From Parabacteroides sp. 52 (GTDB lineage: Bacteria; Bacteroidota; Bacteroidia; Bacteroidales; Tannerellaceae): a DNA stretch of 64,000 nt. The first letter of the stretch is position 1. The number at the start of each line of letters is the position of its first letter. Location: positions 1 to 64,000 of the forward strand of contig NZ_QVMG01000004.1 of the NCBI RefSeq assembly GCF_010500925.1. The letters run 5' to 3'. Below, in pieces: positions 54,224 to 62,307 of the stretch. Below the pieces are notes generated by a model. That model did no database searches. It saw nothing but the letters and a program-made list of their open reading frames with translations, and was not told where the DNA came from. A program made the translations under genes and the position numbers.

Positions 54224-54313
54224 TAGTGTTGATAGCTATCGTTACTACTGACGATAGCTATCATCAGTAGTAACGATAGTTATCGTCAGTAGTAACGATA
54301 GCTATCAACACTA
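54224..54313. repeat. Large inverted repeat built from GATAGCTATC units
   Basis: Arms 54224-54262 and 54275-54313 (39 bp, one mismatch) enclose a 12-nt loop. Each arm contains two GATAGCTATC-like decamers (themselves palindromes) separated by GTTACTACTGAC. In the gap of about 400 nt between the oxidoreductase operon and the GSCFA gene, no gene is visible. A T run follows only weakly, so it is not an obvious terminator. Confidence 0.85.
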
Positions 54314-54467
54314 AAATAATCTCTTGTTTTTGACATAAATATCCTTGTTCATTCTGAAAAACAGGAGGGCATCTATTCTCTTTTTTGCTGTAAAAGCGGC
54401 CACAAGAAAGAAGGCTTAGCTGACAAGCTTCTCCTATGGGTGGCTCTTTTATTTACCGGCCTTTATA

Positions 54468-54499
54468 GTTGGCAGAATCAAGGGAAACTTGTAATATTG
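54468..54499 (+). promoter_or_regulatory. Possible promoter of the GSCFA gene
   Basis: GTTG, 20 bp, then TAATATTG, one mismatch from TAnnTTTG. A start near 54506 would lie after the ATG at 54501 and so favour the ATG at 54519. Confidence 0.35.
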
Positions 54500-54518
54500 T
54501 ATGCAAATAACTTATCCT

Positions 54519-55505
54519 ATGGATTTATATACACCTATACATATACCTCCGGCTTCTTTTCCTTTTTCGTATGCAGACAGGATACTCTTATTGGGTTCCT
54601 GTTTTGCGGAGAATATAGGCGAGCGGTTGAATGAAAATAAGTTTCCTGTCGACGTGAATCCTTTGGGTATCGTCTATAATCCAGCTTCGGTAGCCCAGGC
54701 ATTGCAACGCTTGATCCGGCCGGAAGAGTTTGTTGCAGCGGATTTGTTTGCCTACCAGGGAGGATATCATAGTTTCATGCATCACAGCCGTTTCTCCGCC
54801 CCCTCGCAAGAGGAAGCCCTGGAGCAGATGAATAAGAGATTGACGGATTCGGCTCAGGAATTGCTGCAGATAAACCGTTTGGTGGTGACCTGGGGTACTG
54901 CCTGTGTTTATCGGTTGAAAGAGAACGGTCGCATTGTCTCTAATTGTCATAAACTGCCGGAGAAGATGTTCGACCGGCAGATGTTGACAGTCGATGAGAT
55001 TGTTGCCCAATGGAAAGAGTTGCTTCTTTCTCTGTGGGCATATAATGGGCGGATCAAACTGGTTTTTACGGTTAGTCCTATCCGGCATTGGAAAGATGGA
55101 GCGCATGGAAATCAATTGAGTAAGGCTACATTGTTGTTGGCTATCCATCATTTACAACAAGCATTTCCCGAGCGGGTGGCTTATTTTCCGGCCTATGAGA
55201 TCTTATTGGATGAGTTGCGCGATTACCGGTATTATGCCGATGATATGTTGCATCCCTCTCCTCTGGCCATCGACTATATATGGGAACGTTTTGCGGAAGT
55301 CTATTTCTCGGCAGAAACCCAAAAGGGGATGAAAGACTGGCAGGAGATACGAAAAGCGGTGAACCACAAACCTTTTCAGGTAGAGAGCGAAGGTCATCAG
55401 CAGTTTATCCGCCAAACTTTGTTAAAGTTGGAACAACTTCACCGGAAAATGCCTTCCTTTGATATAGAAAAAGAAAAGAGACTGTTGCAGTCGAAGTTGC
55501 TCTAA
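54519..55505 (+). CDS. GSCFA domain protein
   Basis: A 328-residue protein of the GSCFA family, related to SGNH hydrolases. The name-giving motif LLGSCFAENIGERL is at about residues 24-37, and the rest shows GGYHSFMHHSRFSAP, VVTWGTACVYRL, VFTVSPIRHWKDGAHGN and DDMLHPSPLAIDYIWERF, the last with the His/Asp set expected from an SGNH fold. No signal peptide is seen, so it should be cytoplasmic. Substrate is unknown. The start is uncertain by 18 nt (54501 or 54519). It lies 9 nt before the murF-alr fusion, a linkage that suggests a cell-wall role (inference). Confidence 0.85.
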   Translation: MDLYTPIHIPPASFPFSYADRILLLGSCFAENIGERLNENKFPVDVNPLGIVYNPASVAQALQRLIRPEEFVAADLFAYQGGYHSFMHHSRFSAPSQEEALEQMNKRLTDSAQELLQINRLVVTWGTACVYRLKENGRIVSNCHKLPEKMFDRQMLTVDEIVAQWKELLLSLWAYNGRIKLVFTVSPIRHWKDGAHGNQLSKATLLLAIHHLQQAFPERVAYFPAYEILLDELRDYRYYADDMLHPSPLAIDYIWERFAEVYFSAETQKGMKDWQEIRKAVNHKPFQVESEGHQQFIRQTLLKLEQLHRKMPSFDIEKEKRLLQSKLL

Positions 55506-55514
55506 GGAAATCAT

Positions 55515-57980
55515 ATGGAATACACTATAAAAGAGATTGCCCGCATCATTGAGGCACAAACAAACAACATACAGGACGACAGTATCCGTATCTTGCTGAC
55601 CGACAGCCGGCGGTTGTCTTTTCCTGAACAAAGCCTGTTCTTTGCCCTGGCGACAAAAACAAATGACGGACATAAATATATAGAAGAGCTTTATAAATTA
55701 AGGGTGCGCAACTTTGTGGTCAGTGAGATACGCCCGGCCTATGCCGCCTTGACCGGTGCGAACTTCCTCCTGGTGAAAGATACGATAAAGGCTTTGCAGA
55801 AGCTGGCGGCCTATCATCGGCAACGTTTTCAGATTCCGGTTGTCGGCATCACCGGCAGCAACGGAAAAACGGTCGTGAAGGAGTTCCTTTATCAACTGTT
55901 GCATCATGAATTTAACATCGTGCGTTCGCCTCGTAGCTATAATTCCCAACTCGGAGTGCCTCTTTCCGTGTGGGAGATGAACGAGAAACATACGTTGGGT
56001 ATTTTTGAAGCCGGTATCTCTCAACCGGATGAGATGGAAAAGTTGCAACCCATCATTGCACCCACCGTCGGCATACTGACGAATATAGGAGAGGCGCATC
56101 AGGAAAACTTTTTGTCTGCCAAGCAAAAATGCCAGGAGAAACTCATGCTTTTTGCCGAGGCGGATGCAATTATTTATGATGGAGACAATCAGTTTCTGAC
56201 CGATTGCATCGAGTCGTCTCTGCTTTCTCACAAAGCCTTGGGCTGGAGCCGCGTCGATTCGGATGCCCCTCTTTTTATCGATTCGATACAGAAAAAAGAA
56301 GGAAAAACGATCCTTTCTTATACGTTGTTGGGTATCGATCGGCAGATCGTGATACCGTTTACCGATGATGCTTCCATCGAAAATGTGATTCATTGCCTGG
56401 CGTTGATGCTTTACCTCAAACCAACCTGTATCGGGGATACCGACAAGTTTGCACAATTGGAACCGGTGGATATGCGGCTGGATATAAAACAGGGGGTAAA
56501 TAACTGCATGTTAATCAATGATACCTATAACTCGGATATAAACTCCCTCGATATAGCCCTTAGCTTTCAACAAAGCCGGAAGATGGACAAGACCATGAAG
56601 ACTACCTTGATCTTGTCGGATATCCTGCAGTCGGGCACCTTGCCGAAGTCGCTGTATAAAAAGGTGGCCGACCTGGTGCACCGCAAGAAGGTGGACCGTT
56701 TGATCGGTATCGGCCGGGATTTGATGGATTATGGTGCCTTCTTTGATATAGAGAAGGCGTTTTACCGTACCACCGAGGAATTTATCCAATCCGGGGCATA
56801 CCGTCATTTGCAGGATGAACTTATCCTGATCAAAGGATCCCGTCATTTTCACTTTGAGCGGATCACGGAACTGTTGGAGAAGAAGGTGCATGAAACCATC
56901 CTGGAGGTGAACCTGGATGCGGTCATTCATAACTTCAATTATTACCGTTCCCGGTTGCAGCCGCAGACGAAGATGATCTGTATGGTGAAAGCTTTTGGTT
57001 ACGGAGCGGGGTCTCATGAGATCGCTAAGACCTTGCAGGAACAACGTTGCGACTATCTGGCAGTGGCAGTGGCCGACGAAGGAGCGGAACTACGCCAGGT
57101 GGGAATCTCGATCCCGGTTATCGTGATGAATCCCGAATTCAATAGTTTTAATGTGCTTTTTGAAAATCATCTGGAGCCGGAAGTATATAGTTTCCGCCTC
57201 CTGGATGCGCTCATCCATGAAACGGAACGGCGCGGAATCATTTCTTACCCTATACATATAAAGGTGGATACGGGTATGCACCGCCTGGGCTTTCAACCGG
57301 AAGATATGCCACGTATCGTATCCCGCCTGAAGGAACAAAGCGGGGTGACGGCCCGTTCTTTGTTTTCTCACCTGGCAGCAGCAGATACAAGTACACAGGA
57401 TGCGTTTACCCGCAAGCAGATCTCCTTGTTTCAGCAGGCGGCAGCTGTGTTGGAGGAAGGCCTGGGACAGCAGGTGATAAAACATATCTTAAACTCCGCA
57501 GGCATAGAGCGTTTTGTCGATTATCAGATGGATATGGTCCGGCTGGGAATTGGTTTGTATGGCGTGAGTGCGTCCGGGCAGAGAGGGCTACAGCCTGTGA
57601 GTACATTGCGCACGACCATCCTGCAAATACAGGAGGTGGCTGCCGGTGATTCGATCGGGTACAACCGGATGACGTTTGTGGAGCGCGACTCCCGCATAGC
57701 GATTATCCCCATCGGTTATGCGGATGGGTTGGACCGGCATCTGAGCAATCGGGTAGGAGAGGTGTCTATAAAAGGGGTGCGCTGTCCGATTGTCGGTAAT
57801 ATATGTATGGACGCCTGTATGATCGATGTGACCGATACGGATGCCTGCGAGGGAGATCCGGTAATTGTTTTTGGAAAAGAACTGCCTGTGAATGAATTGT
57901 CGGACAGCCTGCGAACGATACCGTATGAGATATTGACTTCTATCTCCCCCCGTGTGAAAAGGGTGTATTATAGGGAGTAG
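55515..57980 (+). CDS. murF-alr: Bifunctional UDP-N-acetylmuramoyl-tripeptide:D-Ala-D-Ala ligase / alanine racemase
   Basis: An 821-residue fusion joining two cell-wall steps. Residues 1-455 are a MurF-type ligase with P-loop GITGSNGKTVVKE (Lys118), SYNSQLGVPLSVW and NDTYNSDINSLDIAL. Residues about 460-821 are a PLP-dependent alanine racemase with the Schiff-base lysine in CMVKAFGYGAGS (Lys492), KVDTGMHRLGF, LNSAG and the catalytic tyrosine in IGYNRMTF (Tyr716). One chain thus makes D-Ala and ligates the D-Ala-D-Ala end. The fusion is characteristic of Bacteroidetes. The MurF half has ITGSNGKT and intact ligand loops, so both halves look active. Confidence 0.96.
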   Translation: MEYTIKEIARIIEAQTNNIQDDSIRILLTDSRRLSFPEQSLFFALATKTNDGHKYIEELYKLRVRNFVVSEIRPAYAALTGANFLLVKDTIKALQKLAAYHRQRFQIPVVGITGSNGKTVVKEFLYQLLHHEFNIVRSPRSYNSQLGVPLSVWEMNEKHTLGIFEAGISQPDEMEKLQPIIAPTVGILTNIGEAHQENFLSAKQKCQEKLMLFAEADAIIYDGDNQFLTDCIESSLLSHKALGWSRVDSDAPLFIDSIQKKEGKTILSYTLLGIDRQIVIPFTDDASIENVIHCLALMLYLKPTCIGDTDKFAQLEPVDMRLDIKQGVNNCMLINDTYNSDINSLDIALSFQQSRKMDKTMKTTLILSDILQSGTLPKSLYKKVADLVHRKKVDRLIGIGRDLMDYGAFFDIEKAFYRTTEEFIQSGAYRHLQDELILIKGSRHFHFERITELLEKKVHETILEVNLDAVIHNFNYYRSRLQPQTKMICMVKAFGYGAGSHEIAKTLQEQRCDYLAVAVADEGAELRQVGISIPVIVMNPEFNSFNVLFENHLEPEVYSFRLLDALIHETERRGIISYPIHIKVDTGMHRLGFQPEDMPRIVSRLKEQSGVTARSLFSHLAAADTSTQDAFTRKQISLFQQAAAVLEEGLGQQVIKHILNSAGIERFVDYQMDMVRLGIGLYGVSASGQRGLQPVSTLRTTILQIQEVAAGDSIGYNRMTFVERDSRIAIIPIGYADGLDRHLSNRVGEVSIKGVRCPIVGNICMDACMIDVTDTDACEGDPVIVFGKELPVNELSDSLRTIPYEILTSISPRVKRVYYRE

Positions 57981-58052
57981 GCGTGTGGGGCTGTATTATT
58001 TCAGTCTTTTTCTAGTTTTTCCGGGTCATCCGGGAATAATAGCAGTATAACA

Positions 58053-58090
58053 AAAAAAGAAGGCATCCCTTTTGGGATACCCTCTTTTTT
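58053..58090 (-). terminator. Terminator of tRNA-Gly
   Basis: On the - strand a 17-bp stem with two mismatches (AAAAAAGAGGGTATCCC and its partner) around a TTTT/AAAA loop ends in TTTTTTTG. It follows the tRNA 3' end by 7 nt and could also stop murF-alr transcription from the other side. Confidence 0.8.
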
Positions 58091-58096
58091 GTTTTG

Positions 58097-58169
58097 AGCG
58101 AAAGACGGGATTCGAACCCGCGACCCTAACCTTGGCAAGGTTATGCTCTACCAACTGAGCTACTTTCGC
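58097..58169 (-). tRNA. tRNA-Gly (anticodon GCC)
   Basis: A complete 73-nt cloverleaf on the - strand: acceptor GCGAAAG pairs with CTTTCGC; D-arm GCTC..GAGC; anticodon stem TAACC/GGTTA with loop TTGCCAA (anticodon GCC, reading GGC and GGU); T-arm GCGGG TTCGAAT CCCGT; discriminator T. The CCA end is not encoded (the next bases are CAA). Confidence 0.96.
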
Positions 58170-58225
58170 ATGATTTGTATATTGGCAATCTTGTTTACCG
58201 GAAAGGGTAAAATTGATTTGCGCGA

Positions 58226-58256
58226 CAAAGATAAATAAAAATTCAGTCAAAACAAG
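58226..58256 (-). promoter_or_regulatory. Promoter of tRNA-Gly
   Basis: CTTG, 19 bp, then TATCTTTG on the - strand, a full -7 match with a near-match -33 element. Transcription would begin near 58219, 50 nt before the mature tRNA. Confidence 0.7.
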
Positions 58257-58402
58257 ATAAATAAGATCAAACTCTTTCAGGAAATCTCTTTTTTGCCCTC
58301 TTTTTTGGGGGGGATTTATTTTATAGGGAACGCATTGGGCGATCCTGTCTGCGCGGGCGATAAGGACTTTCGTGGGATTTTCATCTTCTTATAAGAAAAA
58401 AA

Positions 58403-58427
58403 GGGCGATGCCATTACAGCATCACCC
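58403..58427 (-). terminator. Terminator of the ribbon-helix-helix gene
   Basis: GGGGTGATGC and GCATCGCCC pair (one mismatch) with a 7-nt loop, followed on the - strand by TTTTTTT. It is 32 nt after the gene's stop. Confidence 0.8.
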
Positions 58428-58458
58428 CATCACTTCACTCAGTATTAATATTAAAAAA

Positions 58459-58656
58459 TTATATTTTTTCAGAAGGAACCTCTTCCTTTTTTCTCTTCTT
58501 CAATCGTCCGGCCTTGCGTAATGCCTGATCCAATATGTATTGTATTTGGCCATTGGTGCTGCGAAACTCCTCGGTAGCCCATTTTTCAATAGACTCCATC
58601 ATGTCCGCATCCATCCTTAGGATAAAGCTTTTTGTGCTGTTTTCCTTTTTAGCCAT
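58459..58656 (-). CDS. Arc-type ribbon-helix-helix DNA-binding protein
   Basis: A 65-residue protein of the ribbon-helix-helix class. A short beta strand (KSFILRMDADMM, about 9-20) is followed by two helices (ESIEKWATEEF and NGQIQYILDQALRKAG), the layout of Arc/MetJ dimers, and a basic tail (RLKKRKKEE). No toxin gene is adjacent, so a stand-alone regulator is more likely than an antitoxin. A promoter and a pair of tandem half-sites upstream (58766-58820) suggest self-regulation. It has its own terminator. Confidence 0.85.
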   Translation of the reverse strand: MAKKENSTKSFILRMDADMMESIEKWATEEFRSTNGQIQYILDQALRKAGRLKKRKKEEVPSEKI

Positions 58657-58765
58657 TTCGATTGCACAGGTTTAATGGCGCAAAGTGCCGGTGTGAGTAA
58701 GAGCTATAAAGCCGGATAATGTCAAACTCTTAAGAGGTAATTTAAATGATTTCATAACGATTAAT

Positions 58766-58785
58766 ATATGATATTAATATGATAT
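58766..58785. promoter_or_regulatory. Tandem half-sites, possible operator
   Basis: ATATGATAT occurs at 58766-58774 and again at 58777-58785, an 11-bp period. Ribbon-helix-helix proteins commonly bind such tandem half-sites one helical turn apart. They lie just after the predicted start of the ribbon-helix-helix gene. Confidence 0.4.
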
Positions 58786-58787
58786 CA

Positions 58788-58820
58788 CAAATATACATGA
58801 TTATTTTTCTAAATACCAAG
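58788..58820 (-). promoter_or_regulatory. Promoter of the ribbon-helix-helix gene
   Basis: CTTG, 21 bp, then TATATTTG on the - strand. The start would be near 58781, giving a leader of about 125 nt. Confidence 0.65.
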
Positions 58821-58871
58821 CTATTGTGGTATAGATGTGTGATGTTTTAATAAATTTTATAGATTAGATGT

Positions 58872-59771
58872 TTAGGGTATTCTTTTACGGAACTCAATTG
58901 GAGAAACACCCGACTTGCGTTTGAAAAATTTCCCGAAAGATGCCTGGTCGGAAAAGTTAAGCAAAGCAGCTATTTCCTGTATCGACAATCTGGAATGTGT
59001 AAGTAAATTCCGGGATTCACTGTACAACATTTCGAAAATAAATTCATTCACAGTCTGCCCTGTTATGCGTTTCACGATCAAAGTCAAGTAGTGAGATGTC
59101 ATATTCAGACGGGAAGCATAAAAATCAACCTTATGTTCTGTTCTATAGTTTGCGACCAAAAGTTCTATAAACAATCCTATAATGTTTTCGTGTCGGGTAA
59201 GGTTGCTATTATCCTGCAATCCGGTATCTTTTTCTATTATATTGCTCAAGTCGAGGTAAAAAGCAAAAAGGCTGTTGAGAATCATCTCCTTGTAATAGAA
59301 ATGGTCGCATTTATCTATTGCTTTGTCTACAGAAAGTATTCTGTTTTTCAATAATAAAGTATTGACTTTGTTTAGCTTTACAATAGGGGTGTTATATAAT
59401 ATTGCTCCATACTTTATTCGCTTGTAAATCATATCTGTTGCGTCCATTTCCTCCATGAAATCTTTACTTACAAGCAGACACAAACACTGAAAGTCGGATG
59501 TACATGATATGAATCTGAATAAATGAGAGACTGTCAATAATATGACTGTTTCTTTCTCAATCTGGTACGATTTATAATTAATCTGGATTTCTCCACTTCC
59601 AGATAAAACCAGTATGGCAACAATGGCATTCAGGTAGGCAGGTTGTGATAATTGCGAATTTATACTATCACGATTTATCGCAATACAATTTATCTTCTCT
59701 CTTGTATCATTTGATATATCTATATCAGAGAGTAAGTCCCCGATGTTTTTAATATTTATTTTGCTGATCAT
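58872..59771 (-). CDS. AraC family transcriptional regulator
   Basis: A 299-residue AraC-type protein. The N-terminal half (about 1-170) resembles the cupin-like sensing domain (AIVAILVLSGSGEIQINYKSYQIEKETVILLTVSHLFRF). The C-terminal DNA-binding domain (about 200-299) shows both HTH motifs: DFYASRLNMTSHYLTLIVKRITG and SIQEIAALLNFSDQASFGKFFKRKSGVSPIEFRKR. It is divergent from the TolC/EmrA/EmrB operon and most likely controls it. The 144-nt gap holds two ATGTTCA direct repeats 19 bp apart. Confidence 0.92.
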   Translation of the reverse strand: MISKINIKNIGDLLSDIDISNDTREKINCIAINRDSINSQLSQPAYLNAIVAILVLSGSGEIQINYKSYQIEKETVILLTVSHLFRFISCTSDFQCLCLLVSKDFMEEMDATDMIYKRIKYGAILYNTPIVKLNKVNTLLLKNRILSVDKAIDKCDHFYYKEMILNSLFAFYLDLSNIIEKDTGLQDNSNLTRHENIIGLFIELLVANYRTEHKVDFYASRLNMTSHYLTLIVKRITGQTVNEFIFEMLYSESRNLLTHSRLSIQEIAALLNFSDQASFGKFFKRKSGVSPIEFRKRIP

Positions 59772-59806
59772 ATCTATGTCAATTATAAGTTCAGTAAAGA
59801 TACAAA

Positions 59807-59833
59807 ATGTTCAAATAAAACTAATTATGTTCA
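59807..59833. promoter_or_regulatory. Direct repeats, possible AraC-regulator site
   Basis: ATGTTCA at 59808-59814 and again at 59827-59833, spaced 19 bp centre to centre (about two helical turns), in the gap between the AraC gene and the efflux operon. AraC-type proteins often bind direct half-sites at such spacing. Confidence 0.35.
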
Positions 59834-59915
59834 TTTTTAAATGAATGAAACGATTTCAGATTTGCGACCTTTGCACCCGCATTTCCGGAATGCTTGTATA
59901 GCATCAAATAAGTAT

Positions 59916-61235
59916 ATGAAGATAATAAAAGAAGTATTGATCTTTACTCTGCTGATGGCTAATTCAGCCATCGTGTACAGTCAAAGTACACAAATAAGAA
60001 AATTGAGTATTGAAGAAATGTTCAACTTGGCAGATAATAACAGCCGGAGTATTCGTGTTTTTGATTTTGCAGAGAAAGAATCAGAACAAGCTATCAAAGT
60101 AGCCGAAAATGCAAAGCTGCCATCTATCGATGTTTCGCTAGCTGCAAGCTATCTGGGTGACGGATGGATTGCCGACCGGGATTTTTCGAATGGGACTAAT
60201 GCTCCGATGCCTCATTTGGGGAACAACTTTGCTATAGAGGCATCACAAGTAATATATGCAGGTGGAGCTATATCCAGTAGTATTGCCCTTGCAAAGCTGC
60301 AGTATCAGTTAGCACGCTTAGACAAGGAAAAGAACAGGCAAGACATTCGCTTTTTGCTGCTGGGCAATTATCTGGAGATGTATAAGCTACGCAATCAAGA
60401 AGAAGTGTATCTGAAAAATATTGAGCAGACTAAGCAACTTTTGTCCGAAATTCAAGCCCGGCAGAAAGAAGGCCTTGCCCTGAAAAACGATATTACCCGT
60501 TATGAACTGCAACTGAAATCGTTGGAGTTGGCTCTGATGCAGGTAAGAAATAGTATTATCATTTTAAATGACCAGTTAATAACAGTCTTGGGTTTGCCCG
60601 AAGAAACCATGGTCGAAGTAGATGCAAGCCTGTTATCCCATATACCTTCCATATCGAACGAAGCGCAATGGCAACAGGCTGCATCGAATACATCTCCGCT
60701 ATTACAGCAGTCGAAGCTTAGGGTAGAACAATCAAAAAAATATGAGAAGACGGCTAAATCGGAACGATTGCCATCCATCGCTTTGTTTGCAGCCAACCAT
60801 TTTGATGGACCAATAACAATAGAAGTACCACCGATAAATAAGAATTTCAATTATTGGTATGCCGGAGTTTTCGTAAAATTCAATCTGGCATCTCTTTATA
60901 AATCGGGAAAGAGCATCAAACAGGCAAGAATATCAACACAAAAAGCTGTTGAAAATGATCTATTATTACAAGAAAACATTCAAACAGAAATCAAAGCTGC
61001 ATATATACGGTTTGTAGAATCTTTTACAATGCATAACACTCAAATGAAAAGTCTTGAGTTAGCCTCTCAGAATTATGACACGGTGAACAAGCGGTATCTG
61101 AATGATTTGGCATTGATTACCGATATGCTCGATGCGAGTAATTCTAAGCTAAATGCAGAATTACAAGTGGCTAATGCACAGATCAATATACTTTTCAATT
61201 ATTATAAATTGGAAAAAGTATCAGGGAATTTATAA
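59916..61235 (+). CDS. TolC-family outer-membrane efflux protein
   Basis: A 439-residue outer-membrane channel of a tripartite exporter. A signal peptide (about 1-22, ending VYSQ) precedes two outer-membrane efflux repeats, each rich in coiled-coil helices (VFDFAEKESEQAIKVAENAKLPSIDVSLAASYLGDG; then QQSKLRVEQSKKYEKTAKSERLPSIALFAANHFDG). The ATG at 59916 (MKIIKE) is chosen because the upstream 25 residues lack a signal sequence. It leads the operon with the HlyD and MFS genes. Confidence 0.92.
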   Translation: MKIIKEVLIFTLLMANSAIVYSQSTQIRKLSIEEMFNLADNNSRSIRVFDFAEKESEQAIKVAENAKLPSIDVSLAASYLGDGWIADRDFSNGTNAPMPHLGNNFAIEASQVIYAGGAISSSIALAKLQYQLARLDKEKNRQDIRFLLLGNYLEMYKLRNQEEVYLKNIEQTKQLLSEIQARQKEGLALKNDITRYELQLKSLELALMQVRNSIIILNDQLITVLGLPEETMVEVDASLLSHIPSISNEAQWQQAASNTSPLLQQSKLRVEQSKKYEKTAKSERLPSIALFAANHFDGPITIEVPPINKNFNYWYAGVFVKFNLASLYKSGKSIKQARISTQKAVENDLLLQENIQTEIKAAYIRFVESFTMHNTQMKSLELASQNYDTVNKRYLNDLALITDMLDASNSKLNAELQVANAQINILFNYYKLEKVSGNL

Positions 61236-61269
61236 AGTTTACAGACTCTATTTAATAAAAGAAAAAACG

Positions 61270-62304
61270 ATGAAACAAAAAACGAAGAAACTGATTTACA
61301 ATATAGTTGTCGGACTGCTGATTGCTTTGGGTATTATCTGGGTAAGCATGAAATTTATCCATCTGGGAAATGTGGAACATACCGAAAATGCTCAGGTTAA
61401 ACAATTGATCGTGCCGGTCAATTCTCGTGTGCAAGGCTTTATATCAGTGGTTTATTTTGATGAATATCAACCTGTAAAAAAGGGTGACACATTAGCGGTA
61501 ATAGAAGATACGGAGTTTAGATTCCGCTTAGCACAAGCTGAAGCCGATTATCAAAATGCCTTATCGGGTAAATCGGTAGCGACAACCACAGTAAACACTA
61601 CCCAAAACAATATAATTGTTTCGGAGGCTTCAATTAAAGAAGCTAAAATAAGATTAGATAATGCCGAACGGGAATATAGCCGCTACAAGAATTTGTATGA
61701 ACAAGATGCAGTAACAAAACAGCAATATGATGCTGTGCAAACCAATTATGATGCATCGAAAGCCCGATACGAGTTGTTACTCCATCAGAAGCAATCGACC
61801 GCCCTTGTCAAACAGGAGCAGACTCATAGGCTAGGGCAGACAGATGCCGGTATTAAATTGGCTGAAGCAGCATTGGAACTGGCTAAATTGAATCTTTCTT
61901 ATACTGTTATTATAGCTCCTTGTGATGGTGTAACAGGAAGAAAAAATATACAGGAAGGACAACTTATTCAACCGGGACAGACATTGGTCGATATTGTAGA
62001 TGAGAACGATAAATGGGTGGTTGCCAATTACAAAGAAACCCAAACAGCGCATATCCGTGAAGGTCTGACAGTAGATATTGAAGTAGATGCGATCCCCAAT
62101 GTTGTTTTCAAGGGAGTGGTAAAGTCAATATCACAGGCTACGGGTTCAAGCTTTTCATTGATGCCGCAGGATAATTCTGCCGGGAATTTTGTGAAAATAG
62201 AACAACGGATACCCATCCATATCGAGTTTTCGAAAGAAAATGATGCGAATGATATGGCGCGTCTTCGTGCAGGTATGAATGCAGAGTGCATTGTAAATTA
62301 TTGA
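61270..62304 (+). CDS. HlyD/EmrA-type membrane fusion protein
   Basis: A 344-residue periplasmic adaptor. One N-terminal membrane segment (about 8-28), then the biotinyl-lipoyl-like half motif (VNSRVQGFISVVYFDEYQPVKKGDTLAVIED), a coiled-coil hairpin (about 80-195) and the second lipoyl half (TVIIAPCDGVTGRKNIQEGQLIQPGQTLVDIV), then a beta-barrel. It links the EmrB-like pump to the TolC channel. The ATG at 61270 (MKQKTKK) is used because the longer reading lies inside the TolC gene. Only 3 nt separate it from the pump gene. Confidence 0.93.
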   Translation: MKQKTKKLIYNIVVGLLIALGIIWVSMKFIHLGNVEHTENAQVKQLIVPVNSRVQGFISVVYFDEYQPVKKGDTLAVIEDTEFRFRLAQAEADYQNALSGKSVATTTVNTTQNNIIVSEASIKEAKIRLDNAEREYSRYKNLYEQDAVTKQQYDAVQTNYDASKARYELLLHQKQSTALVKQEQTHRLGQTDAGIKLAEAALELAKLNLSYTVIIAPCDGVTGRKNIQEGQLIQPGQTLVDIVDENDKWVVANYKETQTAHIREGLTVDIEVDAIPNVVFKGVVKSISQATGSSFSLMPQDNSAGNFVKIEQRIPIHIEFSKENDANDMARLRAGMNAECIVNY

Positions 62305-62307
62305 TCT

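Noticed and set aside
55698..56456. A 252-codon - strand frame inside murF-alr
   Set aside because: It is antisense to the intact MurF domain and shows no family features.
59841..59915. Longer TolC N-terminus
   Set aside because: The added 25 residues have no signal sequence; the ATG at 59916 begins a proper one.
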